A stretch of DNA of 64,000 nucleotides from Bacillus sp. NTK071 (GCF_017303315.1 NZ_JAFKOI010000005.1:161830-225829); one strand, 5' to 3'. Counted from the first letter of the stretch, positions 1-8,030 are shown. The notes: generated from the letters alone by a model not told the origin. Program-made: numbers and translations.

Positions 1-37
1 CAGTAAGATTACTAACTTCCAAAATTGAATTTGTCAT
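1..37 (-). CDS. ecsA: Probable start of EcsA-type ABC transporter ATP-binding subunit (partial)
   Basis: Only the first 12 codons lie in the window (MTNSILEVSNLT, from an ATG at 37 read leftwards). A GAGAGGA ribosome binding site lies just upstream. The start resembles the first beta strand of ABC ATPases (x-L-x-V-x-N/D-L-T). In B. subtilis ecsA lies next to hit, which appears here within 1 kb, so context supports EcsA, the ATPase of an exporter that affects protein secretion and sigma-W-dependent proteolysis. The call rests mostly on gene order. Any ABC ATPase would start similarly. Confidence 0.5.
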   Translation of the reverse strand, partial: MTNSILEVSNLT

Positions 38-114
38 AGAGGTCCTCTCATTTCTTCATTTGCATTTATTTTAACAAATTTTTTGTGGTCGAGTGAAGTT
101 GCGGCTTACCCGCT

Positions 115-582
115 TTATACTTCAGGAGTTGGCGTCGGCGTACCATATCCTTCTTTATACGCTTCATCAATTCGTTCTCTAATTTCTTTCACAGTTTTCC
201 CTTCATTAGACCAACTCATTGATTGAACTGCAATATCAAGACAAACGCCGCATTTTGTACCATGATCATCCCACGTCATTTCGCTATCATTCTGATAATT
301 TATAAAACAATCATAGTTGCTTGTATGCCCAGCAGTTTCCCCACATCCGCAGTAACAGGGAATGGATTCTAGCAGATCTTTATTTTGTGCAACTTCTGCA
401 TATATAGTTTTGACAGTATCCTGCTTATCTTCAAGGAATGATGGAAGTATGTCTTTATGAGCTGTCGTTTCTCTTATATCGCCATTTACCATATGTGTCT
501 TATTGTGGTCTTCACTTCCGCAACCTGAGACGATCCCAAGAGCAAGTATACCGATACATGCTGACATTCTGATTCTCTTCAA
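115..582 (-). CDS. PCYCGC-motif lipoprotein
   Basis: A 155-residue predicted lipoprotein. Residues 1-20 are a signal peptide ending in a lipobox (V-S-G-C, lipidated Cys21), so it should be anchored on the outer face of the membrane. The defining motif PCYCGCG is at about residues 75-81. Further cysteines at about 92, 111 and 114 (K-C-G-V-C) look suited to metal or disulfide chemistry. This matches the small PCYCGC-motif family of Bacillales, whose biochemical role I do not know. The start is TTG at 582, chosen because AGGAGGGG lies 7 bases upstream. It is read in the same direction as the probable ecsA, about 80 bases away. Confidence 0.8.
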   Translation of the reverse strand: MKRIRMSACIGILALGIVSGCGSEDHNKTHMVNGDIRETTAHKDILPSFLEDKQDTVKTIYAEVAQNKDLLESIPCYCGCGETAGHTSNYDCFINYQNDSEMTWDDHGTKCGVCLDIAVQSMSWSNEGKTVKEIRERIDEAYKEGYGTPTPTPEV

Positions 583-713
583 CTTTTATCCCCTCCTACT
601 CATCTATCTGTCCATATCTTACCGTGTTTTGGCAGGAGTTTCTAGAAACCCTCTTAGAAGTTCGTAAAACATTTGAAAATAGTTGAATAGATCAATGAAT
701 TTGCGAACATCCT

Positions 714-788
714 TATAGAGAGTGTGACGTCTTCCCTGAAATAAGTTACACTCAGGGCTCTGCACCCCCGGCAGAGCCCATTTTCTTT
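714..788 (+). ncRNA. Candidate structured small RNA or terminated leader upstream of hit
   Basis: In the 306-base gap before hit the plus strand can form AGTGTGA (721-727) with TTACACT (746-752), or CCCTGA (734-739) with TCAGGG (752-757). These are followed by a strong GC-rich terminator, GGGCTCTGC (755-763) with GCAGAGCCC (771-779) and a T-rich tail. The GGG of the second pairing is shared with the terminator, so those folds exclude each other. The terminator loop is C-rich (ACCCCCG) and UCUUCCC also occurs, the kind of motif that Firmicute sRNAs use against ribosome binding sites. There is no plus-strand gene upstream for this terminator to serve. I see no clear promoter, so the 5' end is a guess. 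Confidence 0.4.
755..788 (+). terminator. Rho-independent terminator upstream of hit
   Basis: A 9-bp GC-rich perfect stem with a 7-base C-rich loop, followed by ATTTTCTTTATTTG. It acts on plus-strand transcription entering from the left and isolates hit from it. Confidence 0.6.
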
Positions 789-888
789 ATTTGCTAGTGT
801 ATTTTACTACTGATTTATTATTTCTAGTAAAGTGAAATAATCTTAACTGATAGAAAATTATGGTACGATAAATAAAAAGAGTGAAAGG

Positions 889-1332
889 ATGATGATGATG
901 ATGAGCCATTCACCAGATTGCATTTTCTGCAAAATTATTAACGGAGACATTCCCTCTGCGAAAGTGTATGAGAATGATGAGGTACTTGCCTTTCTTGACA
1001 TTACACAAGTAACGGAAGGGCACACACTCGTCATTCCAAAAAAACACCAACAAAACATTTACGAACTCGAACCTGAAACAGCATCAAAGCTATTTGCTGC
1101 TGTACCTGAAATTGCTAATGCTTTGAAAGCGAATTTCGCACCTCAAGGCATGAACATTCTAAATAACAATGAAGCTATCGCTGGTCAGTCAGTATTCCAT
1201 TATCACCTCCACCTGATCCCTCGTTATGGTAAAGGAGATGGATTTGGTGCCGTTTGGAAAACGCATGAAAATGATTATGATGCCGATACTTTACAGCGTC
1301 TCGCTGAGGGTGTCCGTTCGCAATATCAGTAA
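889..1332 (+). CDS. hit: HIT-family hydrolase (Hit)
   Basis: A histidine-triad nucleotide hydrolase of about 143-147 residues, the usual size. The active-site triad H-x-H-x-H appears as HYHLHLIP near residue 105. The N-terminal C-I-F-C-K-I region is the normal HIT start. Family members hydrolyse AMP or GMP conjugates such as adenosine phosphoramidates in the cytosol. Five consecutive ATG codons (889-903) follow the ribosome binding site (GAAAGG, ending at 888). By spacing the third or fourth ATG (895 or 898) is the likelier start, but sequence alone cannot decide. It lies next to the probable ecsA, as in B. subtilis, and ends at a bidirectional terminator. Confidence 0.95.
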   Translation: MMMMMSHSPDCIFCKIINGDIPSAKVYENDEVLAFLDITQVTEGHTLVIPKKHQQNIYELEPETASKLFAAVPEIANALKANFAPQGMNILNNNEAIAGQSVFHYHLHLIPRYGKGDGFGAVWKTHENDYDADTLQRLAEGVRSQYQ

Positions 1333-1353
1333 AAAACATTAAATGAATTAGTG

Positions 1354-1384
1354 AAAAGGAGACCCATTAAGGTCTCCTTTTTCT
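1354..1384. terminator. Bidirectional terminator between hit and the convergent gene
   Basis: An 11-bp stem AAAAGGAGACC / GGTCTCCTTTT with a 6-base loop and T tracts on both strands. It serves hit on the plus strand. The stop codon of the minus-strand gene sits in its loop. Confidence 0.85.
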
Positions 1385-2266
1385 TTGTGATCGCGTCATA
1401 TTCTTTAACGTATGAAATCCATTTGGTTCGATCCAGTCTGGATGATCAAACGTTTCATCTAAATCCGTTAACATCATAGTCATTTTCTTTCGTAAACTAC
1501 CATTCCATCTTAATTCATGGATAAATTCTTCTCGATGTCCACCGTAACCAATCATTGATTTTAGCTCATTTAACAAGTCAGCCTGCCACATAGATGGAAG
1601 CTTCGACTCCCCTGGTATATCCATAAATCGAACAAATGACCCCTGTCTAAGATAGGCATGCGGAAAGTAATACGCATAGACTCGTTCGAAATGCTCTCCT
1701 GTTTTAAGCGTTAACTTCCCGTTTTGGTGTTCCTTAAGAACATAACTACCTTCAGTACGATTTAATAATTCTAGCTGTTCTCGATCGACAAATGTGACCC
1801 AGACTTCAGTGGTTGCCCCTTTCACTGGAGCTATCACAGCAGGAAGAGCTCCATAAGGCGCAAGAAATGATCCCGCTACTACATCGGTATCCGTAATTTC
1901 TGCACGATAATAAAGAATGAAATCATTTAAATCTGGATTTAGGCTAAATTTGTATCTTAACTGCGCAAGACACACATTCGATCCGTATGCTAGCAATGGA
2001 ATACGATCTTCAATTGGAGACAACCCTTCCTTCCTTATTAATTCTTCTACCGTATATTGCTCAGAAGAAGCGAATGCCAATGAGCCTGAAACATCTTCTC
2101 CCCTTGCATAATGAACGATCTGCTTCTCAACAGGTACACTTTCTTTCTCTTCAATGCGATGCGCTTTCCCGTTATGGTATAGAAAAGAGGAAGAGGGTCT
2201 TGGCCCTGGATAAATATCTGGATGATCATATGGTCCAATAAGTGTTGGCTTGTTTTCTCGATACAT
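1367..2266 (-). CDS. Uncharacterised 299-residue protein with a possible gamma-glutamylcyclotransferase-like fold
   Basis: A soluble protein with no signal peptide. I do not recognise the family firmly. The central segment contains L-L-A-Y-G-S-N (about residues 91-97) followed by a mixed alpha/beta region and E-G-S-Y-V-L. The Y-G-S-N signature followed by a catalytic-type Glu is reminiscent of gamma-glutamylcyclotransferase-fold proteins. The N-terminal 60 residues are polar and proline-rich, and the C-terminus ends in a basic tail (Q-R-K-R-R-P). It is a lone gene convergent with hit. A hydrolase or cyclotransferase role is inference only. Confidence 0.6.
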   Translation of the reverse strand: MYRENKPTLIGPYDHPDIYPGPRPSSSFLYHNGKAHRIEEKESVPVEKQIVHYARGEDVSGSLAFASSEQYTVEELIRKEGLSPIEDRIPLLAYGSNVCLAQLRYKFSLNPDLNDFILYYRAEITDTDVVAGSFLAPYGALPAVIAPVKGATTEVWVTFVDREQLELLNRTEGSYVLKEHQNGKLTLKTGEHFERVYAYYFPHAYLRQGSFVRFMDIPGESKLPSMWQADLLNELKSMIGYGGHREEFIHELRWNGSLRKKMTMMLTDLDETFDHPDWIEPNGFHTLKNMTRSQRKRRP

Positions 2267-2445
2267 TCTTCAATACACCACTTTCTGTTCATTCGATTCT
2301 ACAAGAATAGCAAAATATGCAATAAGAGCAAATGCTAAATATTCTAAAAGATTAGAAAAAAAACATAGCAACGGTCATTATTTTAATGATAGGATAATGA
2401 CAAGCTAAATCAAGTCGCATTACATCGCTAAAGGAGTGTCTACTA

Positions 2446-3534
2446 GTGGAACGTCGTTATAATTTCAACGCTGGTCCTTCAGCATTACCTCAGGAAGTGC
2501 TGGACCACGCTCAATCAGAGCTTCTCAGCTACCAGCAACTTGGTATGTCGATAATGGAATTCAGTCACCGCAGCAAAGAATACCAGAAGATTCATGATGG
2601 AGCGAACGAACTGTTAAGGGGATTATTGAACATACCAGATGATTATGAGGTACTCTTTCTCCAAGGGGGAGCAAGCCTACAGTTCTCTATGATTCCTATG
2701 AACTTTCTCACTGAAGGTAAGCAAGGTAACTATCTTATTACTGGAAGCTGGTCCCAGAAAGCCCTAAAAGAAGCTGAGAAATTAGGACATACTTTCATTG
2801 GCAGCAGCAGTAAAGACAATGATTTCCGTAGCATTCCTGATATGGATACGATTAAGTATAATGATCGTGACGCTTACGTGCATCTCACTTCCAACAATAC
2901 AATCCATGGTACCCAATGGAAAAGTTTCCCCGAAAACCATCAGTCGAATTTCATTGCTGATATGTCGAGCGATATTCTAAGTCGTTCTCTACCTATTGAC
3001 CAATTTAGTCTTATTTATGCTGGTGCTCAGAAGAACCTTGGTCCTGCTGGTGTCACAGTCGTGATTGTAAAGAAAGACATGCTTAAGCACATTCCAGACA
3101 ACCTTCCAACTATGCTAGACTACCGAACACATGTGGATAAAAAATCTCTATATAATACCCCACCATCTTTCGCCATTTATATGCTCTCACTTGTTCTTCA
3201 GTGGACAAAGAAGCAAGGTGGTATTCAAGCAATTGAAAAAATGAACGCAGAAAAAACAAACCTCCTCTACGATACTATTGATGGAAGCAGAGGTTTTTAC
3301 AACGGAACAGCTGAAAAGCAAAGCCGATCATCCATGAATGTTACATTCAGGCTTCCTGGAAAAGAACTCGAAGAATTATTTCTTATAGAAGCAGAGGAAG
3401 AAGGATTTGTTGGTCTAAAGGGACACCGTTCAGTTGGAGGCTGTCGAGCTTCACTATACAACGCTGTACCGATCGAATCAGTCCAAGCACTATGCGATTT
3501 TATGCACACATTCCATCACAAACACAATATTTAA
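2446..3534 (+). CDS. serC: Phosphoserine aminotransferase (SerC)
   Basis: A PLP-dependent class V aminotransferase of 362 residues, the usual length. It converts 3-phosphohydroxypyruvate and glutamate to O-phosphoserine in serine synthesis. Visible signatures: the N-terminal Y-N-F-N-A-G-P-S-A-L-P, the substrate-site segment F-L-Q-G-G-A-S, the PLP-lysine motif G-A-Q-K-N-L-G-P-A-G near residue 195, and the C-terminal G-H-R-S-V-G-G-C-R-A-S motif. The start is GTG at 2446 with AAAGGAG about 8 bases upstream. The position between hit and trpP agrees with the order in related Bacillus species. Confidence 0.97.
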   Translation: MERRYNFNAGPSALPQEVLDHAQSELLSYQQLGMSIMEFSHRSKEYQKIHDGANELLRGLLNIPDDYEVLFLQGGASLQFSMIPMNFLTEGKQGNYLITGSWSQKALKEAEKLGHTFIGSSSKDNDFRSIPDMDTIKYNDRDAYVHLTSNNTIHGTQWKSFPENHQSNFIADMSSDILSRSLPIDQFSLIYAGAQKNLGPAGVTVVIVKKDMLKHIPDNLPTMLDYRTHVDKKSLYNTPPSFAIYMLSLVLQWTKKQGGIQAIEKMNAEKTNLLYDTIDGSRGFYNGTAEKQSRSSMNVTFRLPGKELEELFLIEAEEEGFVGLKGHRSVGGCRASLYNAVPIESVQALCDFMHTFHHKHNI

Positions 3535-3610
3535 CACTTTAAAATTAGATAATCGTTTGTTATTATAAATAAAACTAGTTCTTTCGCAGCAGGCACATAG
3601 CGCACTGATG

Positions 3611-3656
3611 GAGAGAACACCGTCTTTTGGCGGAGAATGAGATGAGAAGAGGAGAG
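3611..3656 (+). promoter_or_regulatory. TRAP (MtrB)-type (G/U)AG triplet repeat overlapping the trpP ribosome binding site
   Basis: GAG triplets occur at 3633, 3639, 3644, 3649 and 3654 with spacers of 3, 2, 2 and 2 bases, plus GAG at 3611 or 3613. The last triplets contain the trpP Shine-Dalgarno (AGAGGAGAG). Tryptophan-activated TRAP binds (G/U)AG repeats with 2-3 base spacing, and in B. subtilis it represses trpP translation in this way. Fewer clean repeats are visible than the 9-11 of the best-studied sites. No mtrB gene is in the window. Confidence 0.7.
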
Positions 3657-3663
3657 ATTTTTA

Positions 3664-4182
3664 ATGAAAACGAAAAATTTAGTATTAATGGCTTTACTAC
3701 TTGGGATTGGCACGATTCTTCACGCCATTATTCCTGGTCTTATATCTGGAATGAAGAACGATATGCTTCTTACAATGATGTTTCTTGGGATTCTGTTGTT
3801 TCCTGAACGTAAAAGTGTACTCGTACTTGGGCTTGCAACTGGCGTAATTTCAGCTGCAACAACTACATTTCCAGGTGGACAACTTGCTAACATAATTGAT
3901 AAGCCGATTACTGCTTTTGCCTTTTTCGGACTTTATCTACTTGTTCAGCGCTTTGGTCAGTCATTAATTACTGCTGGTGTACTAACTGCAATTGGTACGA
4001 TGATTAGCGGAGCAATATTCCTAGGAGCAGCACTCGTATTTGCAGGACTTCCTGGCGGCGCTGCATTTACAGGTTTATTCCTAACAGTAGTCATTCCAAC
4101 TGCTGCAGTAAACACCATCGCTATTGTACTAATCTATCCAGTTGTACAATCTATTCTTAAACGAACAAGTTTTGCTTATTAA
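3664..4182 (+). CDS. trpP: Tryptophan transporter TrpP
   Basis: A 172-residue integral membrane protein with about five to six hydrophobic segments and almost no soluble domain, matching the TrpP (formerly YhaG) family in length, composition and neighbourhood. Recognisable features are the N-terminal M-K-T-K-N-L-V-L-M-A-L-L-L-G-I-G and the glycine/alanine-rich C-terminal helices. It is expected to import tryptophan. The leader carries a TRAP-like triplet array over the ribosome binding site, which independently supports a tryptophan role. A bidirectional terminator follows the stop. Confidence 0.9.
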   Translation: MKTKNLVLMALLLGIGTILHAIIPGLISGMKNDMLLTMMFLGILLFPERKSVLVLGLATGVISAATTTFPGGQLANIIDKPITAFAFFGLYLLVQRFGQSLITAGVLTAIGTMISGAIFLGAALVFAGLPGGAAFTGLFLTVVIPTAAVNTIAIVLIYPVVQSILKRTSFAY

Positions 4183-4190
4183 ATAAATAT

Positions 4191-4223
4191 AAGAAAACCG
4201 GCCATTTTCTGGCCGGTTTTCTT
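4191..4223. terminator. Bidirectional terminator after trpP
   Basis: A long stem AAGAAAACCGGCCA / TGGCCGGTTTTCTT with a short loop and T-rich arms on both strands. It serves trpP and the convergent DUF1232 gene, whose stop codon overlaps its edge. Confidence 0.85.
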
Positions 4224-4620
4224 ATATTCTAATTCCTGTTTCCCACTCACGAAACTTCTGTAACTCCTGTTTCAACTGACTTGCAACAAACCCAATAACT
4301 GCAACATCGTCAAGTAACCCCACTCCTGCTAAAAGATCAGGTACAGCATCAATTGGGCTAATAAAATAGAGCAATGCACCCACGATCATAATGACAGACT
4401 TCTTTGAGATATCTCGATAGCTCCCCTTCCTCACTTCCTGTACAAGCCTCGAGAATGTTTTCACATCAACCCACATTTCATCCATACCTTTTCTACCTTT
4501 GTATAAAGCTCCCTTTTTCAATGAGTCAACTGAAATCTCATTAAGTTGATCTTTATCTTTTACAACAGATACAGCTTTTTTTGTCATTCGCTTAAATACG
4601 CTTTTAACCATTCGATTCAT
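4222..4620 (-). CDS. YkvA-family (DUF1232) protein
   Basis: About 132 residues from the chosen ATG at 4620, which has AAGGAG about 9 bases upstream. A longer reading from 4638 or 4665 is possible but less well placed. The C-terminal half carries the DUF1232 signature, a hydrophobic segment with Y-F-I-S-P-I-D-A-V-P-D-L-L and then L-L-D-D-V-A-V-I-G. The N-terminal half is strongly basic. The family is widespread and membrane-associated, with no firm function. It is a single gene convergent with trpP. Confidence 0.85.
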   Translation of the reverse strand: MNRMVKSVFKRMTKKAVSVVKDKDQLNEISVDSLKKGALYKGRKGMDEMWVDVKTFSRLVQEVRKGSYRDISKKSVIMIVGALLYFISPIDAVPDLLAGVGLLDDVAVIGFVASQLKQELQKFREWETGIRI

Positions 4621-4744
4621 TTTCACACGCTCCTTCATTACCCTTCTCTCTATAAGATACCTCAATTGAGCGCGTTTCTAACACAGTACACTAAAATTTT
4701 TATGTTTGTGAAGTGAAATCCGTGGGGAAAATATAAAATGACTG

Positions 4745-4942
4745 TTAAAAAAGAAGCATTGCCATCGATACGCCAAGAACTAGAAAGACAATAGCACATG
4801 TACCAAACAAATATGCACTTTTTTGCTTTCGAATCATTTGTTCGTTATGAAACGAATATTTTCTAATGAGTAATAACCTACTTATCATTGCCGTAAGCAG
4901 TAAACTACCTACAACTATTAGAATGAAAATGAATCCAGCCAT
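4745..4942 (-). CDS. Small two-segment membrane protein, unknown function
   Basis: About 65 residues from ATG 4942, chosen because AAAAGGAGAGG precedes it with good spacing (an upstream ATG at 4966 lacks one). Two hydrophobic segments (about residues 3-22 and 43-63) flank a basic, polar loop with R-K-Y-S-F-H-N-E-Q. No motif identifies a function. Short membrane proteins like this are common between trpP and yhaH in Bacillus relatives. Confidence 0.65.
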   Translation of the reverse strand: MAGFIFILIVVGSLLLTAMISRLLLIRKYSFHNEQMIRKQKSAYLFGTCAIVFLVLGVSMAMLLF

Positions 4943-5167
4943 ATCCGTTCCTCTCCTTTTTGCCATAACGTATACTACAAGGTATATGTGAATACACCTA
5001 TTTTCATACCCTTATGGAGTTTGGGATTGATAAGCGGCTTATGTTTTTTTACCTCCATCGCTTGAAATGAGTTACAACGAAAAGAAGGAATTTACACGTA
5101 CGTGGCGAACTATTGTCTAATAAGTCGATGTATTACTAGATAGATTGGATAGGAAAGGATGAGCTCC

Positions 5168-5536
5168 ATGGGAAAAGCTAAAACATTACTAACAGGGTTT
5201 GTATTTGGTGGAATTGTTTCCGCTGCCTCTGTACTTTTAACAACACCAAAATCAGGCAAAGAAATGATCGCTGAAGCAAAGGATAAGAGCGATGATATAA
5301 AGGAAGGGTTTACAAGGCTTAAGCAAGACCTTAATGAATTAACTGCTCAAGTAAAACAATTATCTTCCGAAGGCAAAGAAGTGATACAAGAGGTTGCTGC
5401 TGATCTTAAACGATCAATTGCATCTTATCAGGAGGATATTGAGCCAAATCTTACGAGATTAAAAGATGATGTTGAAGAAATGCAGAAAACCATTGAAACG
5501 GTTAAAGATGAAGTAAACAGCCCGGCTCCGAAATAG
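5168..5536 (+). CDS. yhaH: YtxH-domain general-stress-type protein (YhaH)
   Basis: 122 residues from ATG 5168, chosen over the in-frame ATG at 5159 because GGAAAGG then sits about 9 bases upstream. The N-terminal part is a glycine-rich hydrophobic segment (L-L-T-G-F-V-F-G-G-I-V-S-A-A-S) followed by T-P-K-S-G-K-E-M, the hallmark of the YtxH family. The rest is a long charged amphipathic helix or coiled coil. Such proteins are membrane-associated and often stress-induced, with unknown biochemical role. The 3' end of the gene forms the left arm of its own terminator. Confidence 0.85.
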   Translation: MGKAKTLLTGFVFGGIVSAASVLLTTPKSGKEMIAEAKDKSDDIKEGFTRLKQDLNELTAQVKQLSSEGKEVIQEVAADLKRSIASYQEDIEPNLTRLKDDVEEMQKTIETVKDEVNSPAPK

Positions 5537-5548
5537 CCGGTTTTTTTT
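5522..5548 (+). terminator. Terminator overlapping the yhaH stop codon
   Basis: CCGGCT (5522-5527) pairs with AGCCGG (5535-5540), followed by eight T. The left arm encodes the last residues of YhaH. The TAG stop (5534-5536) lies at the loop/right-arm junction. Confidence 0.85.
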
Positions 5549-5607
5549 CAGATGAATAACAATATTCTAATATAGCTTGAGAGATGAAAGAGGTAAAGGA
5601 GGAACTT

Positions 5608-6180
5608 ATGAAAGAAAAACAGGATATATCTATTCAAGAAGCAATGATATTCAGCCACAGAATCGGACAACTAAGCAAAGCACTCTGGAAATCCGTTGAA
5701 CGCGACTGGCAAGAGTGGCTTAAGCCATTTGATTTGAATATTAACGAGCATCATATTCTTTCAATTGCTTATCACCTAGACGGTTCTTCAATTTCTGATA
5801 TCGCTAAGTTCGGTGTTATGCATGTATCAACAGCTTTTAACTTTTCAAAAAAGCTAGAGTCACGGTCCCTTCTAACCTTTTCAAAAAAAGAAAACGACAA
5901 GCGCAATACATATGTACAGCTAACAGAAAAGGGAGAGAGGCTTCTCCAGGAAACGTGGAAACATTATTCTCCGAATCGAGATAGCGTCTTAAAAGCATCC
6001 ATGCCATTACGTGAGCTATACGGTAAGTTCCCTGAGTTCACCGAAATGATGTGTGTCATAAAAAGCCTCTATGGTGAAGACTTTATGGAAATCTTCCAAA
6101 AATCGTTCACCAAGCTTGAAAGTGAATTCTCTAAAGAACTCACTGAACAAGGTGTTGAGAATCGCTCATCATCACTCTAG
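5608..6180 (+). CDS. scoC: MarR-family transition-state regulator ScoC (Hpr)
   Basis: 190 residues from ATG 5608, preceded by AAAGGAGG with 5-base spacing. It has a MarR-type winged helix with the segments [14 protein letters not shown] and [19 protein letters not shown], then the K-L-E-S-R-S-L-L and [10 protein letters not shown] wing. The last 50 residues are the Hpr-specific extension. In B. subtilis ScoC represses extracellular protease, sporulation and oligopeptide-permease genes. It lies between yhaH and yhaI as in B. subtilis. Its stop overlaps that of convergent yhaI by four bases. Confidence 0.93.
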   Translation: MKEKQDISIQEAMIFSHRIGQLSKALWKSVERDWQEWLKPFDLNINEHHILSIAYHLDGSSISDIAKFGVMHVSTAFNFSKKLESRSLLTFSKKENDKRNTYVQLTEKGERLLQETWKHYSPNRDSVLKASMPLRELYGKFPEFTEMMCVIKSLYGEDFMEIFQKSFTKLESEFSKELTEQGVENRSSSL

Positions 6181-6524
6181 CGATAAGGTGATACCTTTAA
6201 AAGGGTCTCCATAAGCTCTTGATAAAGCTTCTCCTGAGCTTGTAAAGCTTTAATTGTTGCAAGTGGGTCCAGTTTAATATTCAACATCCCTACAAAATGC
6301 GTGAGCAATGAGGATCGGTTAAGCAGTCCCTCCTCCACTTGTTCAAGCATTTTTTTGTTGACTTCTGCGCATAGTTTATACACTTCTATTAATTCTTCTT
6401 CAGTAAGCCCCTGTTCAATAACCATACGATAGAATGGGTACTCACCTTCCTCTTTCATTTTAGCAAGTAAGCGCATATGAAATTCAATCTTGTCTAATCG
6501 TTTGTGGATGGCTTCCATTCTCAA
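6177..6524 (-). CDS. yhaI: YhaI family (DUF1878) protein
   Basis: About 115 residues, mostly helical and acidic, with no membrane segment. The pattern [13 protein letters not shown] near the N-terminus and the [13 protein letters not shown] segment match the DUF1878/YhaI family, which is always found beside scoC. No biochemical function is known to me. The start is TTG at 6524 (AAGGAG 5 bases upstream). An ATG two codons downstream is an alternative with wider spacing. Confidence 0.85.
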   Translation of the reverse strand: MRMEAIHKRLDKIEFHMRLLAKMKEEGEYPFYRMVIEQGLTEEELIEVYKLCAEVNKKMLEQVEEGLLNRSSLLTHFVGMLNIKLDPLATIKALQAQEKLYQELMETLLKVSPYR

Positions 6525-6757
6525 CTTAACTCCTTACTTTGCGATCAATTGTACTTATAGTTTAACGGAATAGGGTCTAAATTGAAATGTATTTTCCAGA
6601 CTAATCCAGCGCGAAAAAGCGCTGATTTTGTCAAAAAAATTTCGACTAATTTCTTTACAAAAAAACGTGTTGATTTCTTAATCAAATGGCTGTACAGTAT
6701 ACGAGTATTCATAATTAAAACAAACTTAGAAGAAAGCTACGGAAGCAGGTGACTCTT

Positions 6758-7300
6758 ATGAATTGTTGGAAATCGATATATCTAAATCGCGAATTTGGGA
6801 CTCATCGATTAACTATTTTCTCTATGCTATTAACACTATTATACTTTATTGCATTTTATCTTGTATTTAGTTTGTTATACCCGACAACAAAACATGCGAT
6901 TGTACCTATATTACCGTTTCTAGGTTCCTTAGCAGTCCTTTTCCCTATTCATAAGATTATTCACTGGCTTCCTTTAACACTGGCCGGATTGAAAGCAACG
7001 ATGAAGTTCGAAAAAGGCGCTTTGTTACCTTTGATGCGATGTGAAACGTGCAGTCCTATTTCACGCAATCTCTTTTTGATTGCAGCTCTATCTCCAGCAG
7101 TTAGTATTACTGCTGCTGCTATTACAGCATCGATTTATATGCCAACTTATGTATCGTTCTTCTCAATCTTAGCCGCTATAAATCTTGGATTCAGCTTCAG
7201 TGACTTTCTCTATGCTTCTCAAGTGCTACGCGCGCCCAAAAATGCATATGTAGAGGATAGAAGCGAAGGGTTCCATATACTCATTAAACAAGCTTCGTAA
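6758..7300 (+). CDS. DUF3267-type membrane protein
   Basis: 180 residues from ATG 6758 (AGGTGA upstream). Four hydrophobic segments are visible, near residues 22-42, 48-65, 105-125 and 128-150. The H-K-I-I-H-W-L-P segment recalls the histidine-containing motif of DUF3267, a family suggested to be distantly related to membrane metalloproteases. Its position between yhaI and prsA matches the similarly sized membrane gene of related genomes. A short hairpin (CAGCGC-GAAAAA-GCGCTG, 6607-6624) lies in the upstream gap. Function unknown. Confidence 0.7.
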   Translation: MNCWKSIYLNREFGTHRLTIFSMLLTLLYFIAFYLVFSLLYPTTKHAIVPILPFLGSLAVLFPIHKIIHWLPLTLAGLKATMKFEKGALLPLMRCETCSPISRNLFLIAALSPAVSITAAAITASIYMPTYVSFFSILAAINLGFSFSDFLYASQVLRAPKNAYVEDRSEGFHILIKQAS

Positions 7301-7330
7301 AAAGGATAGTGTGATTAAGATAGCAAGAAA

Positions 7331-7363
7331 ACAGAGCGCTGATCTTCAGCGCTCTGTTCTTTT
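7331..7363 (+). terminator. Terminator after the DUF3267 gene
   Basis: A 12-bp perfect stem ACAGAGCGCTGA / TCAGCGCTCTGT with a 3-base loop and TCTTTTG tail. Confidence 0.85.
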
Positions 7364-7433
7364 GTATAGAGGACACAGTCGTCAGTATTGAATTCTCATA
7401 AGACTTCCTTCATAATAACAATAGGACAACGAT

Positions 7434-8030
7434 CTACTTAATAGGATAGTAGGCATCAAAAATGATCTGATCATTTGGAAGATCAAATGATCTAGCTTTC
7501 AGCCTCATATCATTCTTCAATTCTAGATCGCTTACGGCCATGTAGATTGTCCCTTTATCGGAATCGATTGTTATTTCAGGCGGAAGTGAAGCCTGTTTTT
7601 TTATAAATGAGAGAACTTTATCACTTGGGAGCTCTAGAAGGCCAATCTGAAACGATTTTTCTTTTAATAAAAGGTCTCCGTTCGGTTGAACCTGCGGCTC
7701 AAATTTCAAAAAGAAATCAACCTTTCGATCAAATATCGTAACGTACCCTTGAAATGTAGCAAGCTCATTGAGATTAACACTATACCCAATGTTATCTTGC
7801 TTTTCACTATACTTTTCAAGCTCTTGATTGATTGTTTCATTCAGTTCATCTTTCTTCATCTGTATGGAAAATGTCGTTTCAAAAGATTCTTCCTTGTTTC
7901 TCTCATTTGAGAGTTTGGCAATTTCACTTTCAGGAAAATAGTATTGATAGAATCCTACTACTCCTGCAAACAAGAGGATCACAGCGGCAAAAAGAATAAT
8001 AAAGGCCGCCTTCCATCGGTTTTTAAACAT
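7434..8030 (-). CDS. YpmS-family (DUF2140) membrane-anchored protein
   Basis: 198 residues with one N-terminal membrane anchor (about residues 9-29) and an extracytoplasmic domain. The phrases I-G-Y-S-V-N-L-N-E-L, G-Y-V-T-I-F-D-R-K-V-D-F and the C-terminal F-D-A-Y-Y-P-I-K fit the YpmS/DUF2140 family of Bacillales. Function is not established. AAGGAG lies 8 bases before the ATG. It is monocistronic, convergent with the preceding gene. Confidence 0.75.
   Translation of the reverse strand: MFKNRWKAAFIILFAAVILLFAGVVGFYQYYFPESEIAKLSNERNKEESFETTFSIQMKKDELNETINQELEKYSEKQDNIGYSVNLNELATFQGYVTIFDRKVDFFLKFEPQVQPNGDLLLKEKSFQIGLLELPSDKVLSFIKKQASLPPEITIDSDKGTIYMAVSDLELKNDMRLKARSFDLPNDQIIFDAYYPIK

Noticed and set aside
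6600..6630. Hairpin CAGCGC-GAAAAA-GCGCTG as a terminator
   Set aside because: Short stem and weak T tract; no plus-strand gene ends nearby. Kept only as a note for the DUF3267 gene.
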